DNA of 38,142 nt from Mesostigma viride (taxonomy: Eukaryota; Streptophyta; Mesostigmatophyceae; Mesostigmatales; Mesostigmataceae). The stretch is taken from assembly GCA_009746045.1 (NCBI GenBank), contig RPFO01000499.1, forward strand, positions 1 through 38,142. The letters run 5' to 3'. Positions within the stretch are counted from its first letter, which is position 1. Each line of letters opens with the position of its first letter. Shown piece by piece: positions 20,088-29,480 of the stretch. A program made the position numbers and the translations under genes. The notes below the pieces were generated by a model that saw only the letters and a program-made list of their open reading frames with translations, made no database searches and was not told where the DNA came from.

Positions 20088-20115
20088 ATATACGGATCCG
20101 TATATTGTTAATAAA
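20088..20115 (+). terminator. 18-bp palindrome and poly(A) signal after the Rieske gene
   Basis: 20088-20105 is a perfect palindrome (ATATACGGATCCGTATAT), and AATAAA follows at 20110-20115. A hairpin near the gene end is a known transcript-end signal in several giant virus groups; here that is inference. Confidence 0.5.
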
Positions 20116-20218
20116 TTTTCTTGGGTCGGTCCGTCTCTGCGTGCGCGCTTGTGTGTTGGATCGCGGCCCCGCGGCTTGTGTCCCCCTCCCCGTCCCGTCC
20201 CCGGCCCCGCGCCGGAGC

Positions 20219-21058
20219 GGTTCGGGCTGTCCCCCACGGCACTGGCCGTCTCCCACGGCAAACGAAAAGTTTGAAAAGTTCGGGCGAACAGGATAGCCCG
20301 AACTTTTCAGGATAGCCCGAACTTTTCAGAGCCTCCCACGCGAAAACGAAAAGTTTTGAAAAGTTTTGGCTCTGATTCCCACGGCAAATGAAAAGTTTGA
20401 AAAGTTCGGGCTATGGTTCGGGCGAACGCAGAATCGCCCGAACCGCCAACTTAGTTCCCACTGGCGGGGGTGTGCACGGGTAGGGGTGTGTATATCCTTT
20501 GTGTTGGTTTGCTAACACATAAAATATAGGTAGGGTTGCTAACACATATTATTATGGGTATGGTTGCTAACACATAAAATATAGGTAGGGTTGCTAACAC
20601 ATATTATTATGGGTATGGTTGCTAACACATAAAATATAGGTAGGGTTGCTAACACATATTATTATGGGTATGGCTGTATACAGGGTAGTGTGTAGTGGTA
20701 AATAATATGTGTTAGGAAGTGTGTTCAAATAATATGTGTTAGGAAGCATGTGCAATATTTTATGTGTTAGGAAAGGAAGGAAGAGTATATACGAAAGTGC
20801 AGTGCACCCCGTCCGGTGGGGACTAAGTTGGCGGTTCGTGCTATTTTTCGTTCGCCCGAACCTTCGCCCGAACTTTTCAAACTTTTCATTTGCCGTGGGA
20901 CTCAGGGCCAAAACTTTTCAAAACTTTTGGTTTTCCCGTGGGAGGTTTTGAAAAGTTCGGGCTATCGCGAAAAGTTCGGGCGAACAGGATAGCCCGAACT
21001 TTTCAAACTTTTCATTTTCCGTGGGATTCGTCGAGTGTCGTGGGGGATAGCCCGAACC
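20219..21058. repeat. Long imperfect inverted repeat (foldback element)
   Basis: The left arm (20219 to about 20575) and the right arm (about 20700 to 21058) are reverse complements over roughly 350 bp with small gaps. Shared blocks in order are GGTTCGGGCT, CCCACGGCAAATG, AAAAGTTTGAAAAGTTCGGG, CCGCCAACTTAGT and CTAACACATA. Inside each arm are smaller palindromes built from AAAAGTTCGGGC and its complement. The element could be a non-autonomous foldback transposon, a replication or recombination hairpin, or a virus-end-like structure. No coding region is inside and no target-site duplication is clear. Confidence 0.8.
20511..20676. repeat. 55-bp tandem repeat, three copies
   Basis: Three copies start at 20511, 20566 and 20621, each with two GCTAACACATA motifs, one followed by AAATATAGG and one by TTATTATGGG. 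Two or three inverted, more diverged copies of the motif lie at 20700-20770, forming the inner part of the foldback. Confidence 0.85.
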
Positions 21059-21291
21059 GTTCGCCCGAACCGTTCGCCCGAACCGTTCGCCCGCCCCGCC
21101 CGGCGGTGTGCGTCCGCTTTCCGGCGTCCGCGCGCCGACTCGGCACTTACTCGACCCGGATTCGGCCCGCGGGGCGTGGAGGGTCCACGGGCGCCTGTCA
21201 CGTGCCGTAACCGTCGGCTGCCGGCCCGCGGCTGTCGGAACCGGCGCATGTCGGCCCGCGCAGTCCCGTGCAGGGCTGACTGCTGTCGCCT

Positions 21292-21965
21292 GTCACCCAC
21301 GAAATTCGCTGCTGGCGCCCGTCACCCACGGAATTCGCTGCTGGCGCCCGTCACCCACGAAAATTTCCGCTGGCGTCCGTCACCCACGAAAATTTCCGCT
21401 GGCGCCCGTCACCCACGAAAATCGCTGCTGGCGGCCGTCACCCACGAAAATTTCCGCTGGCGGCCGTCACCCACGAAAATTTCCGCTGGCGCCTGTCACC
21501 CACGAAAATTTCCACTGGCGCCCGTCACCCACGAAAATTTCCGCTGGTGGCCGTCACCCACGAAAATTTCCGCTGGCGTCCGTCACCCACGAAAATTTCC
21601 GCTGGCGCCTGTCACCCACGAAAATTTCCGCTGGCGCCCGTCACCCACGAAAATTTCCGCTGGCGGCCGTCACCCACGAAAATTTCCGCTGGCGTCCGTC
21701 ACCCACGAAAATTTCCGCTGGCGCCCGTCACCCACGAAAATTTCCGCTGGCGCCTGTCACCCACGAAAATTTCCGCTAGCGCCCGTCACCCACGAAAATC
21801 GCTGCTGGCGGCTGTCACCCACGAAAATTTCCGCTGGCGCCTGTCACCCACGAAAATTTCCGCTGGCGCCCGTCACCCACGAAAATCGCTGCTGGCGGCT
21901 GTCACCCACGAAAATTTCCGCTGGCGCCCGTCACCCACGAAAATTTCCGCTGGCGCCCGTCACCC
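21292..21965. repeat. 29-bp tandem repeat array, about 23 copies
   Basis: The unit begins GTCACCCACGAAAATTTCC and ends GCTGGCGCCC. Variants replace AAAATTTCCGCTG by AAAATCGCTGCTG or AATTCGCTGCTG. Because 29 is not a multiple of three, the plus strand cycles through all frames and stays open in each, so the long open frames here are not evidence of a protein. The flanks (21190-21290 and 21965-22030) hold degenerate CCTGTCGGCCCG relatives. No gene lies between 20024 and 22136. Confidence 0.95.
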
Positions 21966-22136
21966 CTCTATCCAGCGCCTGTCGGCCCGCCGCCTGTCCG
22001 GTCCGGCGCCTGTCGGCCCGATCGTGCTGCCGGGTCTGTCTAAGTCCGCGAGTCCGCGCCGCCGGGCTATCTATGTGGGGCTCATTGTGGGGACTTTATA
22101 AGGAAAACAATCCAAGCTTTATTAGTACTGCACCAT

Positions 22137-22805
22137 TCACATATCCTCATAAGCAGCAGCCAGCAGGCTCTTCTCGGGGCTGTACACAAAGTACGGGGCC
22201 TCCGAAAGGTGTTTTGCGCGGCCCAAATCGATCAGCACTTCGATCAAAGGGTCCGCAGCGCACAAGGGGCACCACATGCCGCGCTTGCCGCTCTTTTCTA
22301 TGGTCTGCACAGCGCAATCCACACACACACCGTGGATATGGATATGCTCCTGAGGGTCCTCCCCTCCGCTGGCATCCTGCTGCGGATCCAGCAGGAAATC
22401 GGTGTGCTTCTTGCACACGCCGCAAGTAACAGGCCCCCGCACACTGCCAGCCCTGTTCTGTGCAGGCGGTTCTGCGCGCGCGCTCTTCCCAAAAACGCCC
22501 GAATCGCAGAGGAAGGCGCCCACCGATGCGGCATTCTCGCAGAAAATCTCGCCGCCCGGCAGCACTTGGATATCGTGCATGTGCGCGTCCCGCTTGTACT
22601 TCTCATCGAATTCGTGCGTGTTTGCGTGCCCCTGCTTGGTTTTCACAGCCCCCAGGAACTTTGCCACCTTGTCCTCGGTGTCCCGCTGTTTCAGGTACAC
22701 CTTCATGGCGGGGGACTGCTCGCCATTGCCGTTTGCAGGCGGCTGGCGCTTGGCAGGAGGGACATCCGTTGCCGCCATAGCCGGCTTATCGCGGGAGGGC
22801 TCCAT
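22137..22805 (-). CDS. RING-like zinc-finger protein (H replaces third Cys)
   Basis: 222 residues from the ATG at 22805. The C-terminal half has eight potential zinc ligands: C128, C131, H156, H158, C161, C164, C179 and C182. The pattern C-x2-C, H-x-H-x2-C-x2-C, C-P-L-C is a RING layout with histidine at the usual third cysteine. RING proteins usually act as ubiquitin ligases. The N-terminal half (VYLKQRDTEDKVAKFLGAVK; HDIQVLPGGEIFCENAASVG) is unrecognised. There are no introns. It is divergent from the MYND gene at 23252 across a 446-bp promoter region. Third-position bias is milder and CpG lower than in the 8-20 kb block. Confidence 0.7.
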   Translation of the reverse strand: MEPSRDKPAMAATDVPPAKRQPPANGNGEQSPAMKVYLKQRDTEDKVAKFLGAVKTKQGHANTHEFDEKYKRDAHMHDIQVLPGGEIFCENAASVGAFLCDSGVFGKSARAEPPAQNRAGSVRGPVTCGVCKKHTDFLLDPQQDASGGEDPQEHIHIHGVCVDCAVQTIEKSGKRGMWCPLCAADPLIEVLIDLGRAKHLSEAPYFVYSPEKSLLAAAYEDM

Positions 22806-23251
22806 TGCAGTGAGAGGAGTTGGTTTTGAGTGGTGCTGGGCGGATTGGGACCCCCAAACGCCCGCCTCCGCGTTTTATCCCTGCCGAGGCCCGCGCGAAG
22901 CGCGCGACACCCACGACAGTCCAATGGGAGTCCGCCGCGTGTCACGCGGGCACGACACGGCGGCATATTCCCACGAATATTCCAAGCGGACCAATGGGAC
23001 GCTGCCACGCGGCGGCGGCGCGGCGCTCTCACGGGATATTCATGGGAATATTCCCGGCGCGGCGCCCTTCTAGAAGGCGCGGCGCTTCCATGGGATATCC
23101 GTGGGAATATTCCGTCCCACCAATCCGGACCTGCCGCGTGGCACGGGACTATTGGGCGGGGCGGGGGGGTGCGGGCACATAAGCGGAGGCGGGCGAGTTT
23201 GGCAGCCAAACCACGCCAATCCGCACGAGCACGCACAGACTGTCAGCCGCT
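22806..23251. promoter_or_regulatory. Bidirectional promoter with three heat-shock-element-like modules
   Basis: Three modules of the form ATATTC-N4-GAATATTCC lie at 22961-22983, 23032-23055 and 23091-23113 (the last with ATATCC in the left half). Each contains TTC-N4-GAA-N2-TTC; 23044-23055 is the perfect palindrome GGGAATATTCCC. Heat-shock factors bind inverted GAA repeats, usually with 2-bp spacing. CCAAT boxes occur at 22920, 22991 and 23119. A TATA-like GATAAAAC (minus strand, about 22873) and ACATAAG (23176) face the two genes. Confidence 0.7.
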
Positions 23252-24046
23252 ATGGATTCCACCCCTCTGATTGCCAATGAGCTCCCTCAGGATCACTCCG
23301 ACCTGTTCGCGGAGTTGTGCGGGGGCTGGTACCGCTTGGTGGTGCGCAAGGCCATGGAAAACTCCAGCAATTTGTACAGCTGCGTGAATGAGTGGGAAAA
23401 GAAGTTGAAAACCCCCTTTTGCGTGCTGGTTCGTTTCGACTCCTTTACGGCTCTGGATCGCCAGTTGGAGTTTGAATTCATTGACGTACGCACTGCGATC
23501 AGCAGGAAGTACTGCGTTCGCAGTCAGATCCTGTCCCACATTCGCCCTGAGAGCGAGTTCATGCTTCTGTGCGTCCTCCTTCGCGAGAAGAAGGAGGACG
23601 ACGGGTTCATCGACCTGGTTACCAGGATTGGCCTGTCCTTCCGCGTGCCCAAGGACGCGGACAAGATCGTTGCGAGGACGGCGTTTCCCTATACCCGCCC
23701 CTGCGAGAAGGTGGTGATCGCAGTGCGCACGCCCATTTTGGACAGCCCCATTGGTCCTTTCCCCGAGTCGGTTCGCGGTTTCTGTGCTGCGCCGGGGTGT
23801 GAGAAGAAGGGCAAGAGCGAAGTGAAGCGCAGGTGCGCCAGCTGCCAGGATGCGCGGTACTGCTCCCGCGAGTGCCAGGTTGCGCACTGGAAGATCCACA
23901 AGGCGGACTGCACTCTGCTGACCCACGTGTGGACTTGCACCTCTGATGTGAAGTTCCCCCTGCGCGGGGACACTCTGCGTGTGAAAGACGATTGCACTGG
24001 GTTTGAGGGCCGCCAGACGCCCTGCCTGCGCATGTACAACCGCTAA
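23252..24046 (+). CDS. MYND zinc-finger protein
   Basis: 264 residues from the ATG at 23252. A complete MYND finger spans residues 178-220: C178, C183, C195, C198, C204, C208, H216 and C220, with the hallmark RYCSRECQVAHWKIHKADC. MYND fingers bind Pro-x-Leu-type partner peptides and are common in chromatin regulators and in giant-virus and algal proteins. The N-terminal 170 residues are mixed alpha/beta and unrecognised; there is no SET domain. There are no introns. It shares its promoter region with the RING-like gene. AATAAA is not obvious within 60 bp downstream, but AT-rich DNA (TTATTATTCTTATTG) starts at 24091. Confidence 0.85.
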   Translation: MDSTPLIANELPQDHSDLFAELCGGWYRLVVRKAMENSSNLYSCVNEWEKKLKTPFCVLVRFDSFTALDRQLEFEFIDVRTAISRKYCVRSQILSHIRPESEFMLLCVLLREKKEDDGFIDLVTRIGLSFRVPKDADKIVARTAFPYTRPCEKVVIAVRTPILDSPIGPFPESVRGFCAAPGCEKKGKSEVKRRCASCQDARYCSRECQVAHWKIHKADCTLLTHVWTCTSDVKFPLRGDTLRVKDDCTGFEGRQTPCLRMYNR

Positions 24047-24486
24047 ACAGCCAGGCCTGCGTGCCTGCAAAGGGGTCTAGCAATGGCCTATTCCTTATTA
24101 TTCTTATTGTAATGAAATGACATTTCCTTATGTGCATGGGACTTGAACTATTCCAATGAGTCATATAGCAACTAGGCCCATAGAATAACACTGCCGCCTG
24201 TCACCCACGCCACTGCCTACTGCCACCCGTCACCCCCGCCACTGCCTGCTGCCGCCTGTCACTCACGCCACTGCCTGCTGCCACCCGTCACCCACGGCAC
24301 TGTATGCGGTCGTCTGCCTGTCTCATGGTGACAGACGCCAGCATACTGTACTATATATTCCGCGAGTCCGCGCCGCCGGTCTATTTCCTAGTGCATTGGA
24401 TGATGGAACAAGGTTGGTAGGAAATGGGCTTTGGTTATTCATGAATAGTCACTTTCTATTCACCAAGTCCTCTTTTCCCAGGAGGA
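24047..24486. other. Spacer between convergent gene ends
   Basis: No gene. It holds AT-rich 3' flank of the MYND gene, the 29-bp-period repeat (24193-24302) and a segment (24364-24388) that nearly repeats 22044-22068 (CGCGAGTCCGCGCCGCCGG). That block therefore lies downstream of two different genes of the trio. Confidence 0.7.
24193..24302. repeat. Diverged 29-bp-period repeat, about four copies
   Basis: Units begin GCCGCCTGTCACCCACGCC or GCCACCCGTCACCC and end CTGCCTGCT. The period is 29 and the shared core GTCACCCACG links it to the array at 21292-21965. Confidence 0.85.
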
Positions 24487-25095
24487 TCATGCCCACATGA
24501 CATACACGACAAACTGCTTCAGGCAGCTCCCCACGCACAGATTGGCCAGATGGAAGCTGAGCCCGCCAAACTCCAGGAGGCCGGCGGCCACGTAGGCATC
24601 GCGGATGCAGTGGAGAAGCTGCAAGGCGCGCGCTTCCGGCGTGAACTGGTTGTCGGGGGAGGGCAGGGAGGCAATGAAGTCGTCCTTGGCGGCCCTTGCT
24701 CCCTCACAGGGCTGCAAGTCCATGGACCGCAGGAGTTCCTCAACGAAATGTGTGTAGACCCACTCCATCTCGTGCTTCCTGGTGCACTCGCGCTCAAAGA
24801 TGAGCGACTCGTTTAGTGGCAGCGTGGCCACGGAGAGCGACTTGATGATATCGTGCAACTCAGGGCCGTGGTGGTTCTCGAGGATGGGGTTCTGCCTAAC
24901 CCCGTGATCGAGGCGTGCGACGCACTCATTCATCAGCATCTGCCTCAGATCATTCACAAGGTTCTCCTTTTCCCCTTTGACACCATCCCACACCTGCTGC
25001 ATGGCCTTGTCGACACCACACCCATAGGGCCATGCCAAGCGCACGATATTGTGCGCAATTTCTGCTGGCAGGCTGTTGAAAGATGCAGCGGCCAT
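24487..25095 (-). CDS. F-box-like protein, otherwise unknown
   Basis: 202 residues from the ATG at 25095. Residues 5-30 (FNSLPAEIAHNIVRLAW) resemble the start of an F-box, the motif that links substrates to SCF ubiquitin ligases. The rest is helical (LVNDLRQMLMNECVARLDHG; EWVYTHFVEELLRSMDLQP) with a Cys-containing C-terminus. No recognised repeat domain follows, so substrate recognition is unknown. There are no introns. Codon use matches the RING-like and MYND genes. Two heat-shock-element-like modules lie 89-139 bp upstream. Confidence 0.65.
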   Translation of the reverse strand: MAAASFNSLPAEIAHNIVRLAWPYGCGVDKAMQQVWDGVKGEKENLVNDLRQMLMNECVARLDHGVRQNPILENHHGPELHDIIKSLSVATLPLNESLIFERECTRKHEMEWVYTHFVEELLRSMDLQPCEGARAAKDDFIASLPSPDNQFTPEARALQLLHCIRDAYVAAGLLEFGGLSFHLANLCVGSCLKQFVVYVMWA

Positions 25096-25183
25096 GGATT
25101 CTTGCTTTGGTGCTAGGGGTTGTGTGGGAGCAGGCGAGAAGTGCCCACCTTGGCGAGGGGCCGGACCTTAGTACCCCACCCGA

Positions 25184-25234
25184 CGGCATCTCCGTGGAAT
25201 ATTCCATCCGACGGCATATTCCGGGGAATATTCC
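25184..25234 (-). promoter_or_regulatory. Two heat-shock-element-like modules upstream of the F-box-like gene
   Basis: GGAATATTCC occurs at 25196-25205 and 25225-25234. The second is preceded by CGGCATATTCC and a short spacer, the same arrangement as 22961-22983. The first has a degenerate left half (GGCATCTCC). Confidence 0.7.
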
Positions 25235-26989
25235 GTGCGGCGCGACGCTCCCACGGGACTGGCGCGACGCCATGCCACGTGTCGACTGTCTGTAGGGTGG
25301 GCCGCGCCACAAGCGCCACGCGGTAGTCTCCCACGAAGGTGTATAGACTGCCACGTGGCTGGGAGCGTGCCACGTCACTCCCATCTAATTCCACGTAGTA
25401 CACGGCACGCAGACTTAGTCCAAAGTACTAGAAAGTTGCTATAATATAATACAACGCAAGATTGGTTAGCATATTTTAGTAGCTGATAGTACAGATGTGA
25501 CGAGGATATACTGGGCGTACTTTCACGTAGTTCGTTCTAGTACAGACTATATGAATTTAGTTCAATCATAGTACCACGCCAATATATGGTATCATTGTAT
25601 CTCATGCAAGTATCGTGTAGCAACAATGATGCCACGTGGCAGCCCGGCATGGCATGGCAAGTAGGTCCGTATGGAAAATGGGGTCACCTTAGGGTTTTGT
25701 AGATACACAATCACACCAGTGACCACGAATGCACAACACGACACAGCCCCCCCCGCCCCCACCCCCACCCCCACCCCGCCCCACTCGTGTATGCAGGTGA
25801 CAGGACGGCCACAAACCCGACTACGCCGACTCACGTGGGCGGCCCCGCCCCCAGTTAAGTGCCACACCGCAGCCGTGTCCCTGTAGGAAACTAAAGATGG
25901 TACTGCATGGTGAGCCGGGGGTCGCATTGCAGGGAACAGAGGGGCGCACCGCTACATTATCAACACCTGATATATAGCACGAGCTAGCTGCAGGAAGCAT
26001 AGATACGACCTGAGCCAGTGACAAAGGAGTACCCCTCAGCTGCATTGCCCACGTGCTGCCCATGATGCATGCCATTGTCTGTCCACCTGCCACCCCATCT
26101 AATTGTGCCCAACATCCGTGCAACCCATAACCAAGCCGCGGGTCGCATGCCGCACGCATATAGCATTAACATTGCAACTCCACCCCCCCCACTAATAATT
26201 GAACAAGGGAGTGTATTGTTGTAAACAGAGGGACGGCCCAAGGGCACCCGCAGATACTAGGACGTACATGTCTGCCAGTCCTCGTGCCGCTCTAGACGGG
26301 CCCACAACATGTCAGTATACGCACACCCCACCCTGCTAACTCCCCCCCACTCCCCCCCCCCGTCGTGGCTCCCGACATCCACCCACATTCCTCAGGATCC
26401 CCACGGACCAGGCGTACGTAGCGCAGGCCAGTCACTGAGGACGGGCCAGTCAAGCTGCGTCGCATCACGCGCCCTTATTGGTTGCCTTTCCGCTGTTCTG
26501 CGGACCCGCGACCTTCCTTTTGCCTAATATCAATAATAATAAGAAGAATGATAATAAGGCTGTCTCCTTGATGATAATAAGCACGTGACTGCGTCACGTG
26601 GGTGCCAATACAGAGTAGAGGAACATTCAACACTATATACACAACGAGAAGGAGGGAGGGCGCGCCCGGCTAGCTTCTCTCACTGCCGCAAGTGGGCATG
26701 CAGGCAGTGAGGCCACAGAGCACTCTCTCCACAGCATGGTGCCGGGGTGCGATACTGTGGGTGCAATACAACCAATTCAATACCATAGGTAGGCTGACGC
26801 ATAGCTGATGCTACAAAGGGGAGGTGGGCTCAAGACGTCAGCTAGCGCAAGCTGATGGCCACAAGGTCTGCAAGAGCCATTGAATTGAAGGTACTATAAC
26901 ACTGTGTGCTAATATCATCACTTCAAGTGCTGTCAAAGCTACTCCCATAATCGATTGCCCCGGCCATGTAGACAACTAGCTTGAGTGCT
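25235..26989. other. Noncoding, nuclear-type DNA
   Basis: No supportable gene. It contains several CACGTG G-box-type motifs, including the 12-bp palindrome TGCCACGTGGCA at 25630-25641 and others near 25350, 26582 and 26595, a CCCCCACC microsatellite (25747-25782), an AAT/AAG-rich stretch (26527-26560), and AT-rich DNA at 25440-25620. Stop codons are frequent in all frames and composition is mixed. Confidence 0.6.
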
Positions 26990-28035
26990 CTATCCCGGGG
27001 GAGTCCGGGGGGGCTTCCACAGTTTCTTGTTGACGTAACTGAGGTCCCCGCGCCCCGCCAGTACACTTGGTTGGGGCTTCTCGGGGTTCAGGGTCTTGTG
27101 GCGGATGTAGTCGGGCCACTGATCGCGGCGTTGCTGCTGCTGAGCTGGCGTCAGGTCGTCGTCAAGCGACCAGGAGGTGTTCACCAGCTTCTTGCGGCCA
27201 GAGAGGAATCGAACTCGGGCTGAGGTGTCGCTGAAGGTGAGAACCACTGGAGGGGGCCCAGCCTTGTCCCGTGGATGGGGCAGGCGGTAGGCGCCCTGCA
27301 GTGTCGCACCTGGCAGCTCCATGCGCGCGCCAAGAGTTGTTTCTTCAGCTCGTCGAGAAGAGAGTCTGGGGTCTCCCCCGGTTGCATGTCGAACTGGCGC
27401 CCGGCCTGAGGATGACCCGGCAGCGGCGACGGTCGCGGTCAGCGGCCTTGCGGCGCGAGTCTTCCAGCTCCTGGAGCTTAATTGGTGGTGATGGCGGTGG
27501 TGGTGGAGGTCGGTTGCCTGGCTCTTGAGCAGGTCAGCCCAGGAGGCGCGAGTCGAGGGCCGGGTCACCGCTAGCCCTACCAGCAGGTTGGGCGGCGATG
27601 GTGGCAGTTCGCTCGGCGATCTCAGGGACCTGCGTGGCCAGGGCGTCTACCTCGGTAGCAACTGCCTCAAGTTTCACGGTGCCCGTTGGCCGACTCGGCC
27701 TTCCACCTGATGAAGGCGGGCGGTCACAGTGCATGGCTGTGGCCTCGGAAACCTTGGTGACAATGTACGTGCTCTTGCATACCAGTAAACTGAGGCTGGA
27801 GCTCAAGTGCGACTCTGGCTTCAATGTTGTTCACCTTGGCCGAGAGAGTGTTGAGTGGGCCGTCAGGCGCGCTCAGGGCGGCGAGCTGCTCAGCCATCGG
27901 CACCAGCTTCTCCGCCACTGCAGCTCGGATGGAGTCCGTGCTGAGGGAGGTGCCGCTCTGTCGAGGATGCTGCAGCTTCTGTGGCTGCCCGTCTGCGCTC
28001 GTACAGGAGGCTCGATCCTGAGGCCAGCGTAGCAA
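26990..28035 (-). mobile_element. Decayed LINE (L1-like) ORF1 remnant
   Basis: Read on the minus strand, the fragments follow the layout of an L1-type ORF1. First is a coiled-coil-like heptad region (SIRAAVAEKLVPMAEQLAAL; LEAVATEVDALATQVPEIAE). Next comes a charged linker (KLQELEDSRRKAADRD). A C-terminal domain ends VVLTFSDTSARVRFLSGRKK and then WSLDDDLTPAQQQQRRDQW, the pattern ...F.....R...L..R..L......I.EDLT..Q...R of ORF1 proteins. At least three frame changes separate the pieces. No endonuclease or reverse transcriptase follows before 25 kb. ORF1 proteins bind the element's RNA; this copy cannot be intact. Confidence 0.5.
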
Positions 28036-28544
28036 ATCTTGGTGGGGGGGCCCACAATCAATCTACAATACCCATGCCAAATTTTATTACTTGAGGAGAC
28101 GCCATTTCAACAAATACATGACAATTGATGCTCATTGTGAATGCGTTTCCACATGAAATCATTACCATTTCATGCAATTTGGTCACTGGTGCGCTTTCCG
28201 CGTGCACTTTTCATTACTAGATTGCTTAAATTTATTAAAATTTATTAACATTTATTAAAATTTATTCAAGTCGGGGTAAAATTGGCTGTTTTTGTCATAG
28301 TGTCATGCACTCGGAGGGTAAGCAAGTGAGACAAGTTGTAGATTATTTACAATTGCACAACCCTCTCCACGACCCCGCTAGTTCTATTTATAGAACGAAT
28401 TATAATTATTGCCAAAATTGTGCACAAGCCTGTGCACAACCCAACCAGTAATTCCCACTTGAACTTTGAATATTCAAGTGAATGCTCTGGAGACAGATGT
28501 ACAGATCGATCTTTACAAATGTACACGAGTTCAGATCAAGCTAT
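28036..28544. other. AT-rich spacer
   Basis: No gene seen. 28225-28268 has four or five copies of a TTTATTAAAAT-type unit. It includes the 3' flank of the large minus-strand gene ending at 28545. Confidence 0.6.
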
Positions 28545-29361
28545 CTAACTACCTACTAACAGGCGTTTCTTTACACCCCGTCCGCTGGGCTTCTTTACAC
28601 CCCCCTCCCGCACATCTGCGCCAGCCTTCCCTTGAGGTTTTCGTTTGCCCTGCCCTGCGGCTTGGTCTCCCCCCTTCTCTTGGAGTCGTGGGGAAGATCT
28701 GGTCGCTGGGGAAGATCTGGTCGCCAGGTACCCCTTGTCCATCCACCACTCCAAATACGTTCCCTCAGGTGGCTTGAAACAGTTCCGCATCTCGTCTTGT
28801 TGTACCTTGAAAATTGCCGCGGGCATCGTCCCCTGCTCCCCATTAATCCAGATTCCCTTTTCGTCACACCCTTCTGCCCAAAATTTAACGTACCACACGC
28901 CCGTTTTATCCACCTTTCGAACGACTCCATGCACCAGGAACGTGTCGACGTGGAAATCAGGCATGTGTGCCAGCTTCATTGGGTCTGCATTGAGTTTAGC
29001 CACCGAATCAGCAGCCCACGTGGGCTTCCACAACGTATCAAGGCGCTGGGATTGGTTCTTCCGATACTGGCAAAATTCACCGCCGTGCTTGCACAATACC
29101 GAAACCGGACATCCAACAGGCGAGCGGGGCACGACCCGTTTCCCCCCCCCCCACCTTCCAGATTCTCCATCCACGTCTGCCAACTTGGTGGTGGCACTTT
29201 CTTGTCTAGTGGCTTGGGCTGGGTTGCGGTAACTGTGACACGTCTTTGTGGCGCTTCCTCCTCAGGTTCCGATTCTTCCGATTCTTCCGAATCTTCCTCA
29301 AACCCTTTGGGTGGGCCGCCATGCGCGTCATCCTTTGGCGGCTCCTCTTCAGACTCGTCAC
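28545..29361 (-). CDS. Last exon of a large multi-exon gene, one frameshift
   Basis: The exon begins at 29361 after an acceptor CCCACCCACAG and completes a codon split after its first base (phase 1), reading GDESEEEPPKDDAHGG. An acidic Ser/Glu region is followed by a C11 run at 29142-29152 (plus strand), across which the frame changes. It then encodes a compact region rich in Trp and Cys (VLCKHGGEFCQYRKNQSQRL; HGVVRKVDKTGVWYVKFWAE; EGTYLEWWMDKGYLA) and a basic tail ending at the TAA at 28545. The Trp-rich part resembles a small beta-barrel reader-type fold only loosely. The frame break coincides with a homopolymer, so sequencing error is the simplest cause. Confidence 0.65.
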
Positions 29362-29480
29362 CTGTGGGTGGGACAAGCAATGACGAGCGGCGCAATTAGT
29401 TATCATTACAATCGCAAATCAAACTTGGGAATATGCAAACATCATAATTTAACCGACCATATTCACTCAGATTAACTTAC
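29362..29480 (-). other. Spliceosomal intron, 119 bp, phase 1
   Basis: Donor GTAAGTTAAT begins at 29480 and acceptor CCCACCCACAG ends at 29362. The upstream frame (SHLSKG) and downstream frame (DESEEE) join without a stop. Confidence 0.75.

Noticed and set aside
21292-21965. CRISPR array
   Set aside because: Units are contiguous 29-bp tandem repeats with no unique spacers.
21035-22429. Plus-strand 464-codon frame with THENFRWRP/SPTKISAGA/RHPRKFPLAP repeats
   Set aside because: It is the 29-bp tandem array read in rotating frames; no start context or codon bias, and its end overlaps the RING-like gene.
24130-24190. tRNA-like GGGACTTGAAC sequence (minus strand TTCAAGTCCC)
   Set aside because: The expected T-stem does not pair and no anticodon or acceptor stem can be built around it.
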